Assembly: GCF_964204645.1 (NCBI RefSeq)
Contig: NC_134030.1
Coordinates: forward strand, 6,260,278-6,324,277
Length of the DNA stretch: 64,000 bases
Source: Tubulanus polymorphus
Lineage: Eukaryota; Nemertea; Palaeonemertea; Tubulaniformes; Tubulanidae
Reading direction: 5' to 3'
Translations under genes and position numbers: made by a program
In this document: positions 27,726 to 38,880 of the stretch, one piece after another
Position numbering within the stretch: position 1 is the stretch's first letter
Layout: each line of letters starts with the position of its first letter
Notes under the pieces: generated by a model
Told to the model about the DNA's origin: nothing
The model's input: only the letters and a program-made list of their open reading frames with translations
The model's database searches: none

Positions 27726-28508
27726 GGAACAAAACTAATGTCCGAAAGCATCAGCTCTCCTTCGCCGGTCATGTGTCGAGGATGTCAGACAAAGAGTCGG
27801 TCAGGAAATTCTGCCCTCTACACGCCCTCATACGGAACACGAAAACCAGGATGACGAGGCCTCACTGCCCCCACCTATCTACAAAGTGTGCTGAGTGATG
27901 TCAATGACGGGCATATCTGTGGGATTGCGCGGGATACAAATGGAGTGGTTATACTGGATTGTCACGCCACTAGCATTCATTGGTCCTTGTGACCGCCCGG
28001 ATGAGGGTTGATTCTACTGTCACGCCCTTTGTTTCTGGTATTCTGAGTCGGCTGAGGGATGATTCTACTGTCACGCCCTTTGATTTCTAGTTTGAGTGCT
28101 AGTTTTCATTGTGTCCTTGTGACAACCTCGGGCAGAGATGAAGTCTCTTGTCGGCTTGTGAGTGCTAGTTTCATTGAGTCCTTGTGACTACCTCGGTCAG
28201 TGGATGAAGTCTCTTGTCACGCCTTTGAGTGCTAGTTGAGATCCTGAATCTCGCCCGGTCAAGCTGGTTGTACGGCGCTATTTGTGTTTCGAGCAATTTT
28301 ACAGGTGTGTCAGTTACTGATGTCGCCCAGTACATCCTGCAGTTAGATGGGGAATGTGAGGCGTTGTCATTCTGGTTTTCGTGTTCTGTGTGAGGGCGTG
28401 TAGAGGGCAGTATATTCCTGGCTGGCTCATTGTCTGGTGTTCTCGGCATGTGACCGGCGACGGAGAGCTGAAAAGCTTTCGAACATTAGTTTTGTTCCGT
28501 ACCAGGTT
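27726..28508. mobile_element. Inverted pair of LINE C-terminal fragments
   Basis: About 27726-27911 and the reverse complement of about 28309-28508 are diverged copies of one sequence. Read outward-in, both encode a region with FAGHVSRM / VAGHMPR-like residues, then RKFCPLHALIRNTKTR, reminiscent of the GHVxRMPD...RGRP tail found at the C-terminus of many LINE ORF2 proteins. Frames are broken by shifts and stops. The ~400 bp between the arms is a degenerate tandem repeat. It is not a functional gene. Confidence 0.5.
27990..28245 (+). repeat. Degenerate tandem repeat
   Basis: Roughly four units of 60-80 bp repeat the phrases GATTCTACTGTCACGCCCTTTG, GAGTGCTAGTTTTCATTG, GTCCTTGTGACNACCTCGG and GATGAAGTCTCTTGTC with mutations. 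No open frame is maintained. The array lies between the arms of the LINE-fragment inverted repeat. Confidence 0.65.
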
Positions 28509-28532
28509 TTCATCGCTCTTCTCTTTTTTTCA

Positions 28533-31515
28533 TTTCAGGACTCCCAAGAAGTTGAAGAAGAAGATGCTAGAAGGCGACTACAGAAGATGCTGAAAAAATA
28601 CTGAACTCGGCAATCTTGAAAGTTAAGTTGTTACCCATGTAAATAAGGATTAATGATGAAGAAATGTGTGACTACAAAATGTTTTTCTTTTTCTTAATTT
28701 CAGCTTCGACGAAACCCAAGAAGACAAAGAAGTACTTCGATTCCGTAAAAAATGATGTAAAATCGACCGACGATCACACAACTATATCTGTACTTCGATT
28801 TCGAAAAAAAAAATTAGACAAAATTATCTTCAACCTTGTAAACTTTCAGACTACATGAAAAAAAAGACCAAATATTGTAAAATTATCGAAAAAAATTATG
28901 TAAAATTGACCGACGATCACACAACTATATCTGTACTTCAATTCCCGCCTGTTTCGCTCCTGGCAGGTGTGTCACGATTGTAAGGGACACCAACTCAAAA
29001 AGTCGAACGAGAGCTCATCAACTAAGAGCTGCTGATTAGAGAACAGTGCACAGAAGGGGCCAATTTGGATGCAACTCAACCAACCAACTTAGGAGATCCT
29101 CCGATAATGAACCCAGCCATCATAAAAGGTAATTTGATATTTGATACGAACTTAGAACATTTTAACCCATACTGAACCCAGCAAACTTGAAGTAAGTTGA
29201 TTTTTGGTGAACTGTAGGTTTGCATATGCAAATGATCTGGAGAAGCAGTTTTCATTGAAAATGAATAGAGTACCGGTGTGTCAACAAGGCACAAACATTG
29301 GCTGTTGAACCAATAGTGTTGATTTCTGTGTCATGGTTTGGCTTAATGAGTTCTCGAGCCCACAATAGTTTCATAGTGATCAAGTTATAGTAGGGGACTT
29401 ATTCTTGAAAAACACATAAAAACCTGCTTTTTAGCACTAAGTAATGGCACGTTATCATATATGAGAATTTGCATACTTGGAATTGAAATATATAAAAGTT
29501 CAATCCTCCCTGAAAGTGTTTCCGTTTTTTTTGCAACTCATCGCGATGTACTTATTGACCTACAGGTCCTCACTTTATAAACCCCCCAAAATTTTCTTGC
29601 TTCTATTAATCAGAGTTGACCTCATTACCTGAGCTACATTGAATGTGATTGGCTGTTAGTTGGATATACGGGAAATTCCGGGAACTTCTGATGTAATTGG
29701 GAAAGCCCATTGGGAAAACCCAATGTGGAACCCAAAACAAAATGGCGAGCATTTCATTCGACTAGGTATCGTATGTTCGCTTATAATTTGTTCGGTGTTA
29801 CGAATATAACCGAGTAGGGCTATTCGAGGTATATTATTTATGGAAATTATTATGATAAATTCTAAATGAAATATTTTGTCATTACAGGATATCTTCTTTT
29901 AATCATTGCAGCTAAATTTCAACTATGAGAAAAACCCAGTTTGAGATAAACTACTCATCCAAAATCGACCAACTGGAACAGCACACAGATGAAGCCAATT
30001 AGAATCCAACTTATCAACAAACAACCTTAAGATGATCCACGCCAATTACGAACCAAGCAATCATTAAAGGTAACTTGATATACATGAAATTGTTTCGATA
30101 AATTCTAAATGAAATATTTTGTCATTACGGGATATCTTCTTTTAATCATTGCAGCTAAATTTCAACTATGGGAAAAAACCCAGCTTGAGATCAACTACTT
30201 GTCCAAAATCGACCAACTGGAACAGTGCTCAGATGAGGCCAACTAACTAACAAACTAATAAGATAATCGCCGATAACGACCCAAGCATAAAAGGTAACTT
30301 GATATACGTGGAATTATTTCGATAAATTCTAAATGAAATATTTTTTCACTACAGGATATCTTTGTTTGTTCATTTCAGCTAAATCCTATCTATATGATAC
30401 TGCCCAGCTTTAAATCAACGACTCATCAAATATCTACAGATAAGCTCAGCCCACTGAACAATCCAAGCTTGAATCAAATGCATCAACCAATTGCATCAAC
30501 CAATTGTTTTAACCGATACTGAACCCAGCAAACTTGAAATGTAAGTTGATTTTTTTATGGAAATTATTATGATAAATTCTAAATGAAATATTTTGTCATT
30601 ACAGGATATCTTCTTTTAATCATTGCAGCTGAATTTCAACTATAAGAAAATGCCCAGCTTGAGATCAACGACTCGTCCAAAATCTACAAACTGGAACGGA
30701 GCACAGATAAGGCAAGAACTGAACCCAGCAATCGTTTAAGGTAAGTTGATATACATGAAATTACCTGTATATAGAAATTTCAGTCCTCATATGAATATCA
30801 TTTCATAAGTGGCTATCATCAAAATCTAGTCCACATGGCTGAACTTTTATCTTCACTAGTCTTTAACAGTGATGAACTAGTCCTACTACTGCAATTGATT
30901 ATTGGGGTTTAAATCAGCAATTGACATCAATGAATTTTACTCTGTGAAAAACAGGGTGGCTTGTAGTTTGAAATGACACGTAAATTATGATAAATCTGTC
31001 TGAAATGTTTTGCTTTCTTCACTTTGTTTCAGCCAAACTACATCTCAGAAAAATTGGCCTGAAGAAGACACAAGTAGATGAATACTGATCGACCCATTTG
31101 CTGATGAAAACTGCAGAAGCCCAAATGAGTAGTTGAGGAGCCAGCAACGGATTAATCACTCAACGATGGATTCTTCTACAATCGGTGATTTCTATAAAAT
31201 ATTTTATCAGGAGCAGCAGAGACTATAGTGAATCTTATAAACACTGATTCAAGCAACAAAGCTAATGGATTATCTCATAAACACTGATTCAGGATAAACA
31301 CTGTTTTAAAAGCAGCAAAGACAATAGTGTATCTTATAAACACTGAGATCCAGGAGCGGCGAATACAATAGCGGGTTTCTGTAGTAAAGTATTGAGTTTT
31401 TTGCTTATCACCTTTTTCAAACCAGTCTGATGGATAATATAGTGTTTTCGAGGAAACTATTTGATAATGTTTATGCAATGTGAGAGTCTAATAAAAGCTA
31501 AGCTCCATTAATGCA
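28533..31515 (+). ncRNA. Putative spliced long non-coding RNA with tandemly duplicated exons
   Basis: At least five homologous exon-like units have good splice signals: 28967-29128, 29912-30069, 30155-30293, 30379-30540, 30629-30740. A terminal exon runs from 31033 to a poly(A) signal AATAAA at 31490-31495. Units share a start CTAAATTTCAACTATGAGAA, a middle ACTGGAACAGYRCACAGATG and an end AACCCAGCAATCATTAAAG followed by GTAACTTGATAT. The three introns 30070-30628 are only 84-88 nt and share GATAAATTCTAAATGAAATA and CATTACAGGATATC. Stops occur in all three frames within 40 nt of each unit's start, so no protein is encoded. Further exon-like segments (28541-28621 and from 28704) precede. Convincing C/D or H/ACA boxes were not found in the introns. 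Transcription is inferred, not shown. Confidence 0.5.
28741..28950 (+). repeat. Local tandem duplication within the ncRNA locus
   Basis: The phrase TGTAAAATCGACCGACGATC plus CACACAACTATATCTGTACT occurs at about 28755-28795 and again at about 28899-28938 with one or two changes, ~145 bp apart. Confidence 0.7.
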
Positions 31516-31560
31516 CGATTTTGGTCTTCAATCCTTGGTCGATAGATAAGTCAAGTTAAG

Positions 31561-31776
31561 TTAGTCACTAGGGGTAAATGGTCGTGTTGAGTGCCTAGTT
31601 TTGACTCGTAGGTCTGTTGAGTTAACTCCTAAACTGAGATATAGTTTCAACATAAAGTTATAGCTAGGACTAATTTTGAACGTTTTAACATCGTTTATAG
31701 CTGTTTGAACTTCTTTTATTTTAATGGGTAAATCCATATCACGAGATGGCTCTCGTGAATGATCACTTATCTTCAA
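31561..31776 (-). mobile_element. Possible LINE reverse-transcriptase N-terminal fragment
   Basis: A 71-codon minus-strand frame contains PIKIKEVQTAINDVKTFKIS. This resembles the PITxEEVxxAIxxLKxxKSPG lead-in to LINE reverse transcriptases, but the SPG(x)DG core is lost. It is short and unsupported by flanking domains. Confidence 0.3.
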
Positions 31777-32104
31777 ATCGGGTGTATAATGATTATTAAG
31801 GAGTGGCAGTGAATCAGTAGCGCTTTCTTAAAATGGGCCCAGAACTTTACAGTGAAAAAAATTCCTTGCAGTTGTAAATAGAGCAGTATAAATAATACAT
31901 AACTACAAACTACAAGTACATAAATTAATTCTAAAAAATAAATAAACCAATAAATAATCAATAGAATAAACAACAATACAAACAAACAACAAATTAATAT
32001 TCTATTTACATGAAAAGGCATTTTTTCAAATGTTTATCAACAAGGTTCTTAATTTATCGAACAACCTTCCCTAAGGATAGCGAAAACCCGAAATCTTTTC
32101 TGTT

Positions 32105-32223
32105 GTTATTCAAAGCATTCTATCAACTCAGTTATTGTAATGAACAAAACAAATGACCATAAACCTTAACTAAATCGAAAACATTTAAAAAAATAACTGA
32201 TATGATAGAATGCTTTGAATAAC
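32105..32223. repeat. Inverted repeat, ~119 bp
   Basis: GTTATTCAAAGCATTCTATCA (21 nt) at 32105-32125 is the exact reverse complement of 32203-32223. Pairing continues inward through TCAGTTATT after two mismatches, giving ~31-bp arms around a ~60-bp AT-rich centre. It resembles a small MITE. No clear target-site duplication was found. Confidence 0.7.
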
Positions 32224-32569
32224 TGTGATGAAAGATCGACCCATCCTTTCAACTAGCCGCGCTCAATCTCTGCTGTGACTGTTTATCGTTATACAGGGTA
32301 GACTTAATATCTCAAATCTGGTACATACATTTTTTACTTTTTAGAAAGAATTTAAAAAAGCTATAAACTTAAGTTATTGATGTTATTGATAAGTTACTGA
32401 TTGTATAATTATGTTGAGGCTGCCAGGAAAAACGTCAGAATACTTAGTATGTAATGTCAAGGTGTTTGGAAATCTTTAAGACAAGGCAAAATTGGCAAAA
32501 TTCTTGTTTTCTAGTGAAAGTAATGATTAATTGACACAAAGAGTTCCAGAGTGAATCTGAGTTTCTCAT

Positions 32570-34010
32570 CTCTAGTTTTAATGCTTTTATGTTGGAGACT
32601 GTTATTGTAACACAGTTCCCGTGTTTGTAAATTAGGAACTTGCATGACGATTCCTTGGTTAAGATATTATTGTTGTGTGAATAAAACGATGTACATTTTC
32701 ATCATTCATGTTAAAACTTTTCAGTTGTAAAGTTTTATAGCAAAAATTCCACTTTGGTGTTTTTCAGTGGTTCATAAAATACTATTTTTTATTAAGATCC
32801 TTATGGAAAATGGAGGAGCAGTCTCCTGACAAATGACGATATATGAAGTGTTAATTAACAGATTGTGCTAGCTGTATTCAAATTGACAGGTGAACAATTT
32901 CATCTTGTTAAATGCATACCTCCAAAATACTTTGCATTAAATGTAACATGTGAGAAAATGACCAATTTGATCATGTCTGTGCAAAGGTGGCAAAACTCTA
33001 ATTATCTAGTAAAACAAAGTTGATTAAAATTAAATCAAAGACTGTTTAGTTAATCATAAGCTTTCCAGTTTGAATTTGTGGTTTTATCTCTGGTTTCAAT
33101 GTTTTATGTTTTATATTGGAGACTTTTTTTTGAAATACAGGTCACGTTTTTGTAAATGACTGAGGCACTTCCTCAAGGACATAAATACCTGTCATTTAGG
33201 TATAATCATTGTTGTGGGGATAAAATGACATGTTCATGTCAATCGTTCGTAAAACACTGATTTATTAAGGCCCTAATCGAATATAGTTGAGCTTTTCTTG
33301 ATAATTGAGATGTCATTTGAAAAGTTGACATGATAGGTTTATATTTCATGAAATATAACAAAGTGTCGGTTATATTGACCTCATGAATTGTCAAATTCAT
33401 AATCTTAGACTTTCAGACTAGTCCTTTTTCGGTGTTTTATGGATCAAAGTTTACAACTCTTTGTGTATTTTTGTTATTTTCCCATTGATGCGAATTGTAT
33501 GAATCAGCTGTAGTGGAAATGTATCATATATAAAGACTTATAAACACCTTACATGTAACTTTTGTGATTTTAAAGTTAGTACAATTTCATACATAGTAAT
33601 AGAAATAAAATTGCTATTAAAATCTGAGAAAATTAGCTAAAAGTTAATAATTTGATATGTGAAAATAAAATGATGTAAAGAATGTAAATCAGATTGATTA
33701 ATCCTACGCTTTCCAGAGTATTTGGCCAGGTTTATCTCTGGTTTTAGTGCGGGGGCCATGGACAATTGAGTCCATGGTTGGGCCATAGACTTTTTTGTTT
33801 TAGAGTCTATGTTTGGTCCAAGGGGCGTATAAACACTCATTAATAGTTTATAAGCCTATGGTGGGTTGGACAATTTGTTTTTTGAACATCTACGTGTTTG
33901 AGGAGCTTACGTTATAATTCCTCGAGCAATCCTGGCATTTTGTATAATTGTTGTATGAGAATAAATATGATTTTGAAATTTGTCATTCGTTGAGTTAAGC
34001 AACAAGTGTT
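32570..34010 (+). repeat. Three diverged copies of one interspersed repeat (fourth at 37500-37610)
   Basis: Segments near 32575-32725, 33090-33255 and 33725-33990 share TTATCTCTGGTTT, a word like TTGGAGACT, and an end of the form TTGTTGTRTGARAATAAA followed by ATGAT and GTTAAAAC/TTTCATCATTC. The segment 37506-37610 repeats AATTCCTCGAGCA, TGGCATTTT and TTGTTGTATGAAAATAAATA. Divergence is high and the boundaries are unclear. Confidence 0.45.
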
Positions 34011-34779
34011 ACTGAAACGAAGCACTACTAAATAAAAAGACTATATGCACCAGAGAAAACCGACCAATTTACGTTTCAGATGCATTTGTTTATATCTGGT
34101 ATTGCATACACTCATTGGCAGAGGTGGTTGAACACACAGATAGCGCCCCTAGTGATGATTTCTAATGAGTGCAATAGCTCATCGGACTTCGTTTTAGTCA
34201 TGCATAGTTCTTACACCTCATAGGTGCATAGGTGCATAGGTCTTAGTTTTAGTAGTGCATAGTTTTGATAACACCCCAATTTCACTGCCCTTCTATTAAA
34301 TTCACTGCTTTTCACGGCCGGTCCGTGAATCATTTAAACCCTGGCAGTTCGACTTGATTCGAATTGTGGGACTTCTTCGCAGTGTACACGGATTAGAGTG
34401 TTACATTCGACTACGAAATAGATTTTATTTCTTATAATAAAAAATAGATTAAATCTTTTTCATGTCCCATCCCTCTATAGATCCTGCCTCTTCTAGCTAT
34501 TCAAATAAAAAAATTATTTCACTCAAGTGAGAATTTGGCATTTGGCCCATTCAAAATGTTGCACCGATGGTTTGAAAGGGAAGATAGTATTCAACATAAA
34601 ATCTTGAAATGTTGCGAAATAACTAATTACGTCGAACAAGCGTATAAGTCTCAAATTAATACGACTATATGATATTAATGGATATAAAAACGATGCAGGC
34701 TATTAGGGAGCGAGGAAATACTGGACATCCCTGTAAGTCTACATTCCAGTACCTATTTAGCCCCTACAATCCTGGATCA

Positions 34780-34935
34780 GTTCCCAAGTCCAAGGTCTAG
34801 TCCCATAATTCTGGACCCAGGTCTACTGTTCCGGACCCAGTTCCACTGTTTCTTGACCGACTTCCACCGTGGACCCAATCCCACAGATTCACAGTCCTTC
34901 TGTTCCGGATCCAGGTCCACTGTTTCTTAACCCAT
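34780..34935 (+). repeat. Degenerate minisatellite
   Basis: Repeats of a ~24-bp unit like CTGTTCCGGACCCAGTTCCA with many substitutions. An overlapping open frame (from 34869) is Pro/Ser-rich only because of the repeat and is not considered coding. Confidence 0.5.
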
Positions 34936-35918
34936 ATTCACAGTTGGCAGCAGCCCTGCGCCCCTCTGCATCCGCCCCTGAGAATTTAGAGTTGGTGTTG
35001 GTGTATGATTCTGGTGCCAAGGGGGATATATTGGAGCTGGCGATCACCTCTCACCAGGGCGTTTGTCGATCAATGGCCCCACGCCCTCTCACCAGACCGC
35101 GACCCAGTCGCTGTAGAATTTACTGGAGCAGGAAATTAAAATAGTGACATTCTGAAAAAGTAATCTTGTGCCGCACTGATTTCGTGCTACATCTATAATA
35201 TCACTGACTCCCCACTGCGTTGAACACGGCAAAATTGATTTCGAATTCGGACACCTTGCGCAGTGAAAATAATTGGCGAACACCATAATCACAACGCAAG
35301 ACGTGCAAATTAGAGTTAATCAAACGATGATTATGAGTAATTTAGAGTTATTATCGACAATGAATTAATTAGTCTATAGCGTGAGTTGCTTATAAAAGCT
35401 GCGGGTTTCTAATCAATGAATAGGCGCCACTCTACGTTTATTCAGAGATGAAAACATCATAAACGGGCGGACGCTGCTTGGAGTATGCTGCCGAATTCAC
35501 ATGTGTCTAAAGTCACCTCTTCACTTCTATCCAGTTCATCACAGTCATAGTTTCATTTACTTCAATACGAAGTGCCGGTGTCCGACATTTACTTTAATCG
35601 TCCATCTTTCTAATACATCGATAAGTTATTCCGTAAAATATGTATTGAATGTATTGGATGCAAAGTGGCATCTCAAATCTTCGTCATTTTTTATGATTTC
35701 TGCTACCATTATTGTTGGTTTTGAACTCAAAGGGTGCATCTCTTGTTGATTTATTTGGTTAATACACAACATTTCGAGCGTTTCATCGAGATTTTCATCG
35801 AGCGTTTTTTAACTCATCGTTTTATATTTGGCTCATCGATCAAAAGGTCCTGTTAAATTACGCTTTTTGTCGGATGTGTGATTTTCTTATATAGAATCGA
35901 CATTTCACGGATTCGATC

Positions 35919-36920
35919 ATGGTTGTATTAGCACCGAATGTATCTTCCGACGTTCATTGGGAGGTGCCTTACTGGGGTACGTTCTACGAGGTATATCCCC
36001 GCAATCCGCACAGTAAATCGCACGAATGGGCGCTGAAAGTCGCTATACCAGTCGTATGTATATTCGGATACGTCGGAAACACGATGAGTTTTATCGTTAT
36101 GTGTCGCAGACGAATGAGACGTCAGTCGTATGCCGCCTATTTGATGGCACTATCGATTGCCGACAACGTATCTTTGTCCGGATTCTTTTTAGCCTGGGTG
36201 AACACGATGTGTCTGATGTGGACTGGAGATTTATGCGTACAGCGTCGCAGCACCACGTCGTGTAAACTGGTCGAATACGTCATACACGCGCTACAGTGTC
36301 AAAGTTCGTTTTTGGTCATCGCAGTTTCGGCCGAACGTCTGGCGGTGGTGCGTTTCCCATTGATCGCTCCTCAGCTATGCACCCCAAAGACGGCGAGATG
36401 TATCATTTTTGTGTTGACTTTAGTCGTATTGGCTATGACCGCGCATATCGTTATCAACGTGCACTACGACTCCGACTTCGGCTGTTACATGGAACTGTGG
36501 GCTTTCGAGATTTATGCGTCGTGGGGTCTCAGCTATCTGGTTGATATTCCATTAGTAGCAGTATTTCTTATCAACATCGGAATTGTTTTTACATTGTGGC
36601 GCTCGCGTGGCTTCGGAGCCAGCGATTCGAAAACGGTAAAAACCCAAAAAGTCACCCGTACGATTCTTTCCATATCGATAGCGTTTATTGTATTGAATGT
36701 CCCTGTGCGGACAGTAGCGGCGTTAACGGCTGTCGACCCAAGTTCCGAAGCACTAATCGCCCCACTCAACGCATCGCAGATGACCTTAATGGCAAATTAC
36801 GCTGTTAACTTTTACCTGTACGTTATCACTGGAAATGATGTAAGACAAGTTGTCAGAAGCATGTTCTGTTCGTCTTCGTGCACTTTTGGAAAGACCAAAA
36901 GCTCTAGCACGGATAATTGA
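35919..36920 (+). CDS. Orphan rhodopsin-class GPCR, FMRFamide-receptor-like
   Basis: A single open frame of 333 aa has seven hydrophobic segments at about residues 39-62, 73-95, 115-138, 160-181, 203-226, 248-270 and 288-305. Class A landmarks: GN in TM1 (Asn54), SIAD in TM2 (Asp82), Cys115 and Cys189 for the extracellular disulfide, Pro211 in TM5, Pro262 in TM6, and NFYLY in TM7 in place of NPxxY. The DRY box is ERL (139-141), and the usual TM4 Trp is missing. N-glycosylation sites NVS (7) and NAS (284) are present. This pattern occurs in invertebrate neuropeptide (FMRFamide-like) receptor expansions; the ligand is unknown. The coding part is intronless. A likely acceptor (TTTTCTTATATAG, ending near 35895) suggests an upstream non-coding exon. 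Its sequence is far more GC-rich than the flanks. Confidence 0.88.
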   Translation: MVVLAPNVSSDVHWEVPYWGTFYEVYPRNPHSKSHEWALKVAIPVVCIFGYVGNTMSFIVMCRRRMRRQSYAAYLMALSIADNVSLSGFFLAWVNTMCLMWTGDLCVQRRSTTSCKLVEYVIHALQCQSSFLVIAVSAERLAVVRFPLIAPQLCTPKTARCIIFVLTLVVLAMTAHIVINVHYDSDFGCYMELWAFEIYASWGLSYLVDIPLVAVFLINIGIVFTLWRSRGFGASDSKTVKTQKVTRTILSISIAFIVLNVPVRTVAALTAVDPSSEALIAPLNASQMTLMANYAVNFYLYVITGNDVRQVVRSMFCSSSCTFGKTKSSSTDN

Positions 36921-38044
36921 GACGAAATTTCTTCGGTACTCTCGCAAGACCAGGCTTATGGAAGATGGCGTCTTAAATAATAACATAAATACACAAAATA
37001 ATCTTGACACGAATCTATATTTATTTCATCCGAAACAAAAACTTTTCATCCGAAACAAAAACAGAGCAGCAGAGAAATCTTTTTGCCGCGCTTGGACACG
37101 CTGGTGTACGGTTCAGATGGTAAAATTAGATCTTGTACATTAAAAACCATTAACGGCGTGACAAACCGTCAAATTGATAATATAAATTGTGTCTACTTGA
37201 AGTACAGTCAGCCCCCGATATACCACGCACATCGGTGCAGAAGGATTTTGGTGGTATAGAGTGTATGGCAGTTAATCGGGGGTGTTTTACTATATGTATT
37301 TATATAGAGATGTGCAGTGAGAAAACCTGGCGGTAGGCCGCGGGGGTGCCGGTATTTGGGATGGCCGCGGTAGGAGGTTGACTGTATTTTAAGTCGTCAC
37401 GATCGCCCGGCATGTGTAACACGCGGAACGGTCTACAAACTTCAATGAAAACTCTCTGCTACCCCCTTCCTCTACTCCCACCATTCCCCTCCAACCCCCT
37501 GAATCCGGGGAATTCCTCGAGCACGTAATCTGGCATTTTCTATATTTGTTGTATGAAAATAAATATGATTCACGTTAAAACCTTTCAATCGTTTCATGGT
37601 TTTTAGCAAAAAGGTTGATTCAAATGAAGCCCTTTGGGCTTGGCTCTGCTTTGTTTTCATCGTTTTTTCTACCATGAGTTTTCTTCGAATAGATAACATT
37701 GACTTTTATCACTTGTGGTGACTCTTTCTCATATTCGATAAGTTTGAATTGGTCAGTGGTGGTCAGTAATAAGTATGAACTTATTAAAGAAATTTGAATA
37801 GAACAGCGATCAGTGGCTGAACTCATCATACCCCCGGCGCGCAATTTAAAATGACTGATATATTATGGCTGCTGACCTAGCTTTATCTCCCGATAGCTGT
37901 CATCATAAAGCAATTCTGTAGTTTAAGTAGCAATAAAAAGCGATAAATATCTCAGAAATAATAGATCCCCGAAAAGTGGATGTATTAGGATCGTAATATC
38001 GGCATGTCACTCTTAGTGTACGATCGACAGTCCTGTGTCTCCTT
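36921..38044. other. Intergenic region right of the GPCR
   Basis: Probably GPCR 3' UTR followed by repeats. At 37209-37290 GCCCCCGATATACCACGC and TAATCGGGGGTG form the ends of a short inverted-repeat-like element. 37506-37610 is a copy of the interspersed repeat described at 32570-34010. No gene is seen. Confidence 0.45.
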
Positions 38045-38530
38045 CTAATGTCTATTTCAACCTGACTTGAGAGCATTCCGGGTGGCCTAGCTCGCTCATT
38101 TTTGGTAGTACATACCTGATAAAGGTCTTTGTAGGACCAGACAGGACTGGCAGTCGACCTAAATCATCATTTTTTAATCCATTTGAAACCGTTTGAAGGA
38201 TATCCAAAAAGACTTCACTGAAAGGGGTTAAATGAAGAGAAGTGACTCCATGATTTGAAAGTTTAACAATATTTTTTCATGCCTACACACCAAACTTCAG
38301 TGTATGCATGGAAACATATTGTTAAACTTTCAAATCATGGAGTCTATTTTCTCTCATGGACCCCTTTCAATAAAGACTTTTTGGATATCCTTCAATACAG
38401 TTTCAAATGGATTAAAAAACGATGTTTAAGGTCGACTGTCTGGTCATACTTAGACCTTTATCAGGTATGTACTACCAAAAATGAGCGAGCTAGGCCACCC
38501 GGAATGTTCTCAAGTCAGTTGAGACATTAG
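38045..38530. repeat. Long near-perfect foldback (inverted repeat), ~490 bp
   Basis: The left arm, 38045 to about 38284, and the right arm, about 38304-38530, are reverse complements over ~230 bp with roughly nine of ten positions paired and small gaps. The terminal words CTAATGTCT and AGACATTAG mark the outer ends. Inner arms include GGATATCCAAAAAG / CTTTTTGGATATCC and CATGATTTGAAAGTTTAACA / TGTTAAACTTTCAAATCATG. The loop is only ~20 bp. There is no open frame of interest and no clear target-site duplication. It could be a foldback transposon or, if transcribed, a long hairpin RNA. Confidence 0.88.
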
Positions 38531-38880
38531 CACGGGTTGCATTTGTGAGAGATCTTTCTCTCTACTATATAAAATTATCAGGCTTCTTCGTGCACCTGGT
38601 CGAGTGCATCCACCATTGATAAATGTTGTAAATGTTGTGAGTGGAAAAACATTTTTTGATTAGTTGTGTTTTGTATGGTCTAAGCTTTCAGCACAATAAT
38701 CAATTAAACTTAATTTAATTTTTTTGCAACAGGCCAATTTCCATATCCGGATTTTAGCAATTCAACATGTATTACAGCGACAGATGAACATATTTGTTTT
38801 GCTGTGAAATTGAAAAAAAAATATTTTCATGTCGTGAAAATGATGTTTCAGCCCCAGTAAAACCGAAATCTACGATATTT

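Larger units (their letters stand above)
31516..35918. other. Gene-poor stretch with diverged repeats
   Basis: No conserved gene is visible. The region holds a possible LINE RT fragment (31561-31776, minus), a 31-bp-arm inverted repeat (32105-32223), several copies of a diverged repeat (32400-34010), a small GTGCATAG tandem (34205-34235) and a degenerate GGACCCAGTTCCACTGTTTC-type tandem (34780-34935). Open frames of 60-90 codons are AT-driven or repeat-driven. Confidence 0.55.

Noticed and set aside
27594-27898. Open frames of 85-86 codons considered as a new gene
   Set aside because: The residues match the tail of LINE ORF2 proteins, and the same sequence recurs inverted at 28309-28508, so it is repeat debris.
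30070-30628. C/D-box snoRNAs in the short introns of the ncRNA locus
   Set aside because: ATGATAA resembles a C box in one intron, but no correctly placed D box (CTGA) or terminal stem was found, so I do not call snoRNAs.
31773-32021. 82-codon hydrophobic minus-strand frame
   Set aside because: It arises from AT-rich AATAAA/ACAAAC low-complexity sequence; no signal anchor context or homology.
34869-35144. 91-codon Pro/Ser-rich frame
   Set aside because: Half of it is the degenerate minisatellite; no start context, domain or splice partners.
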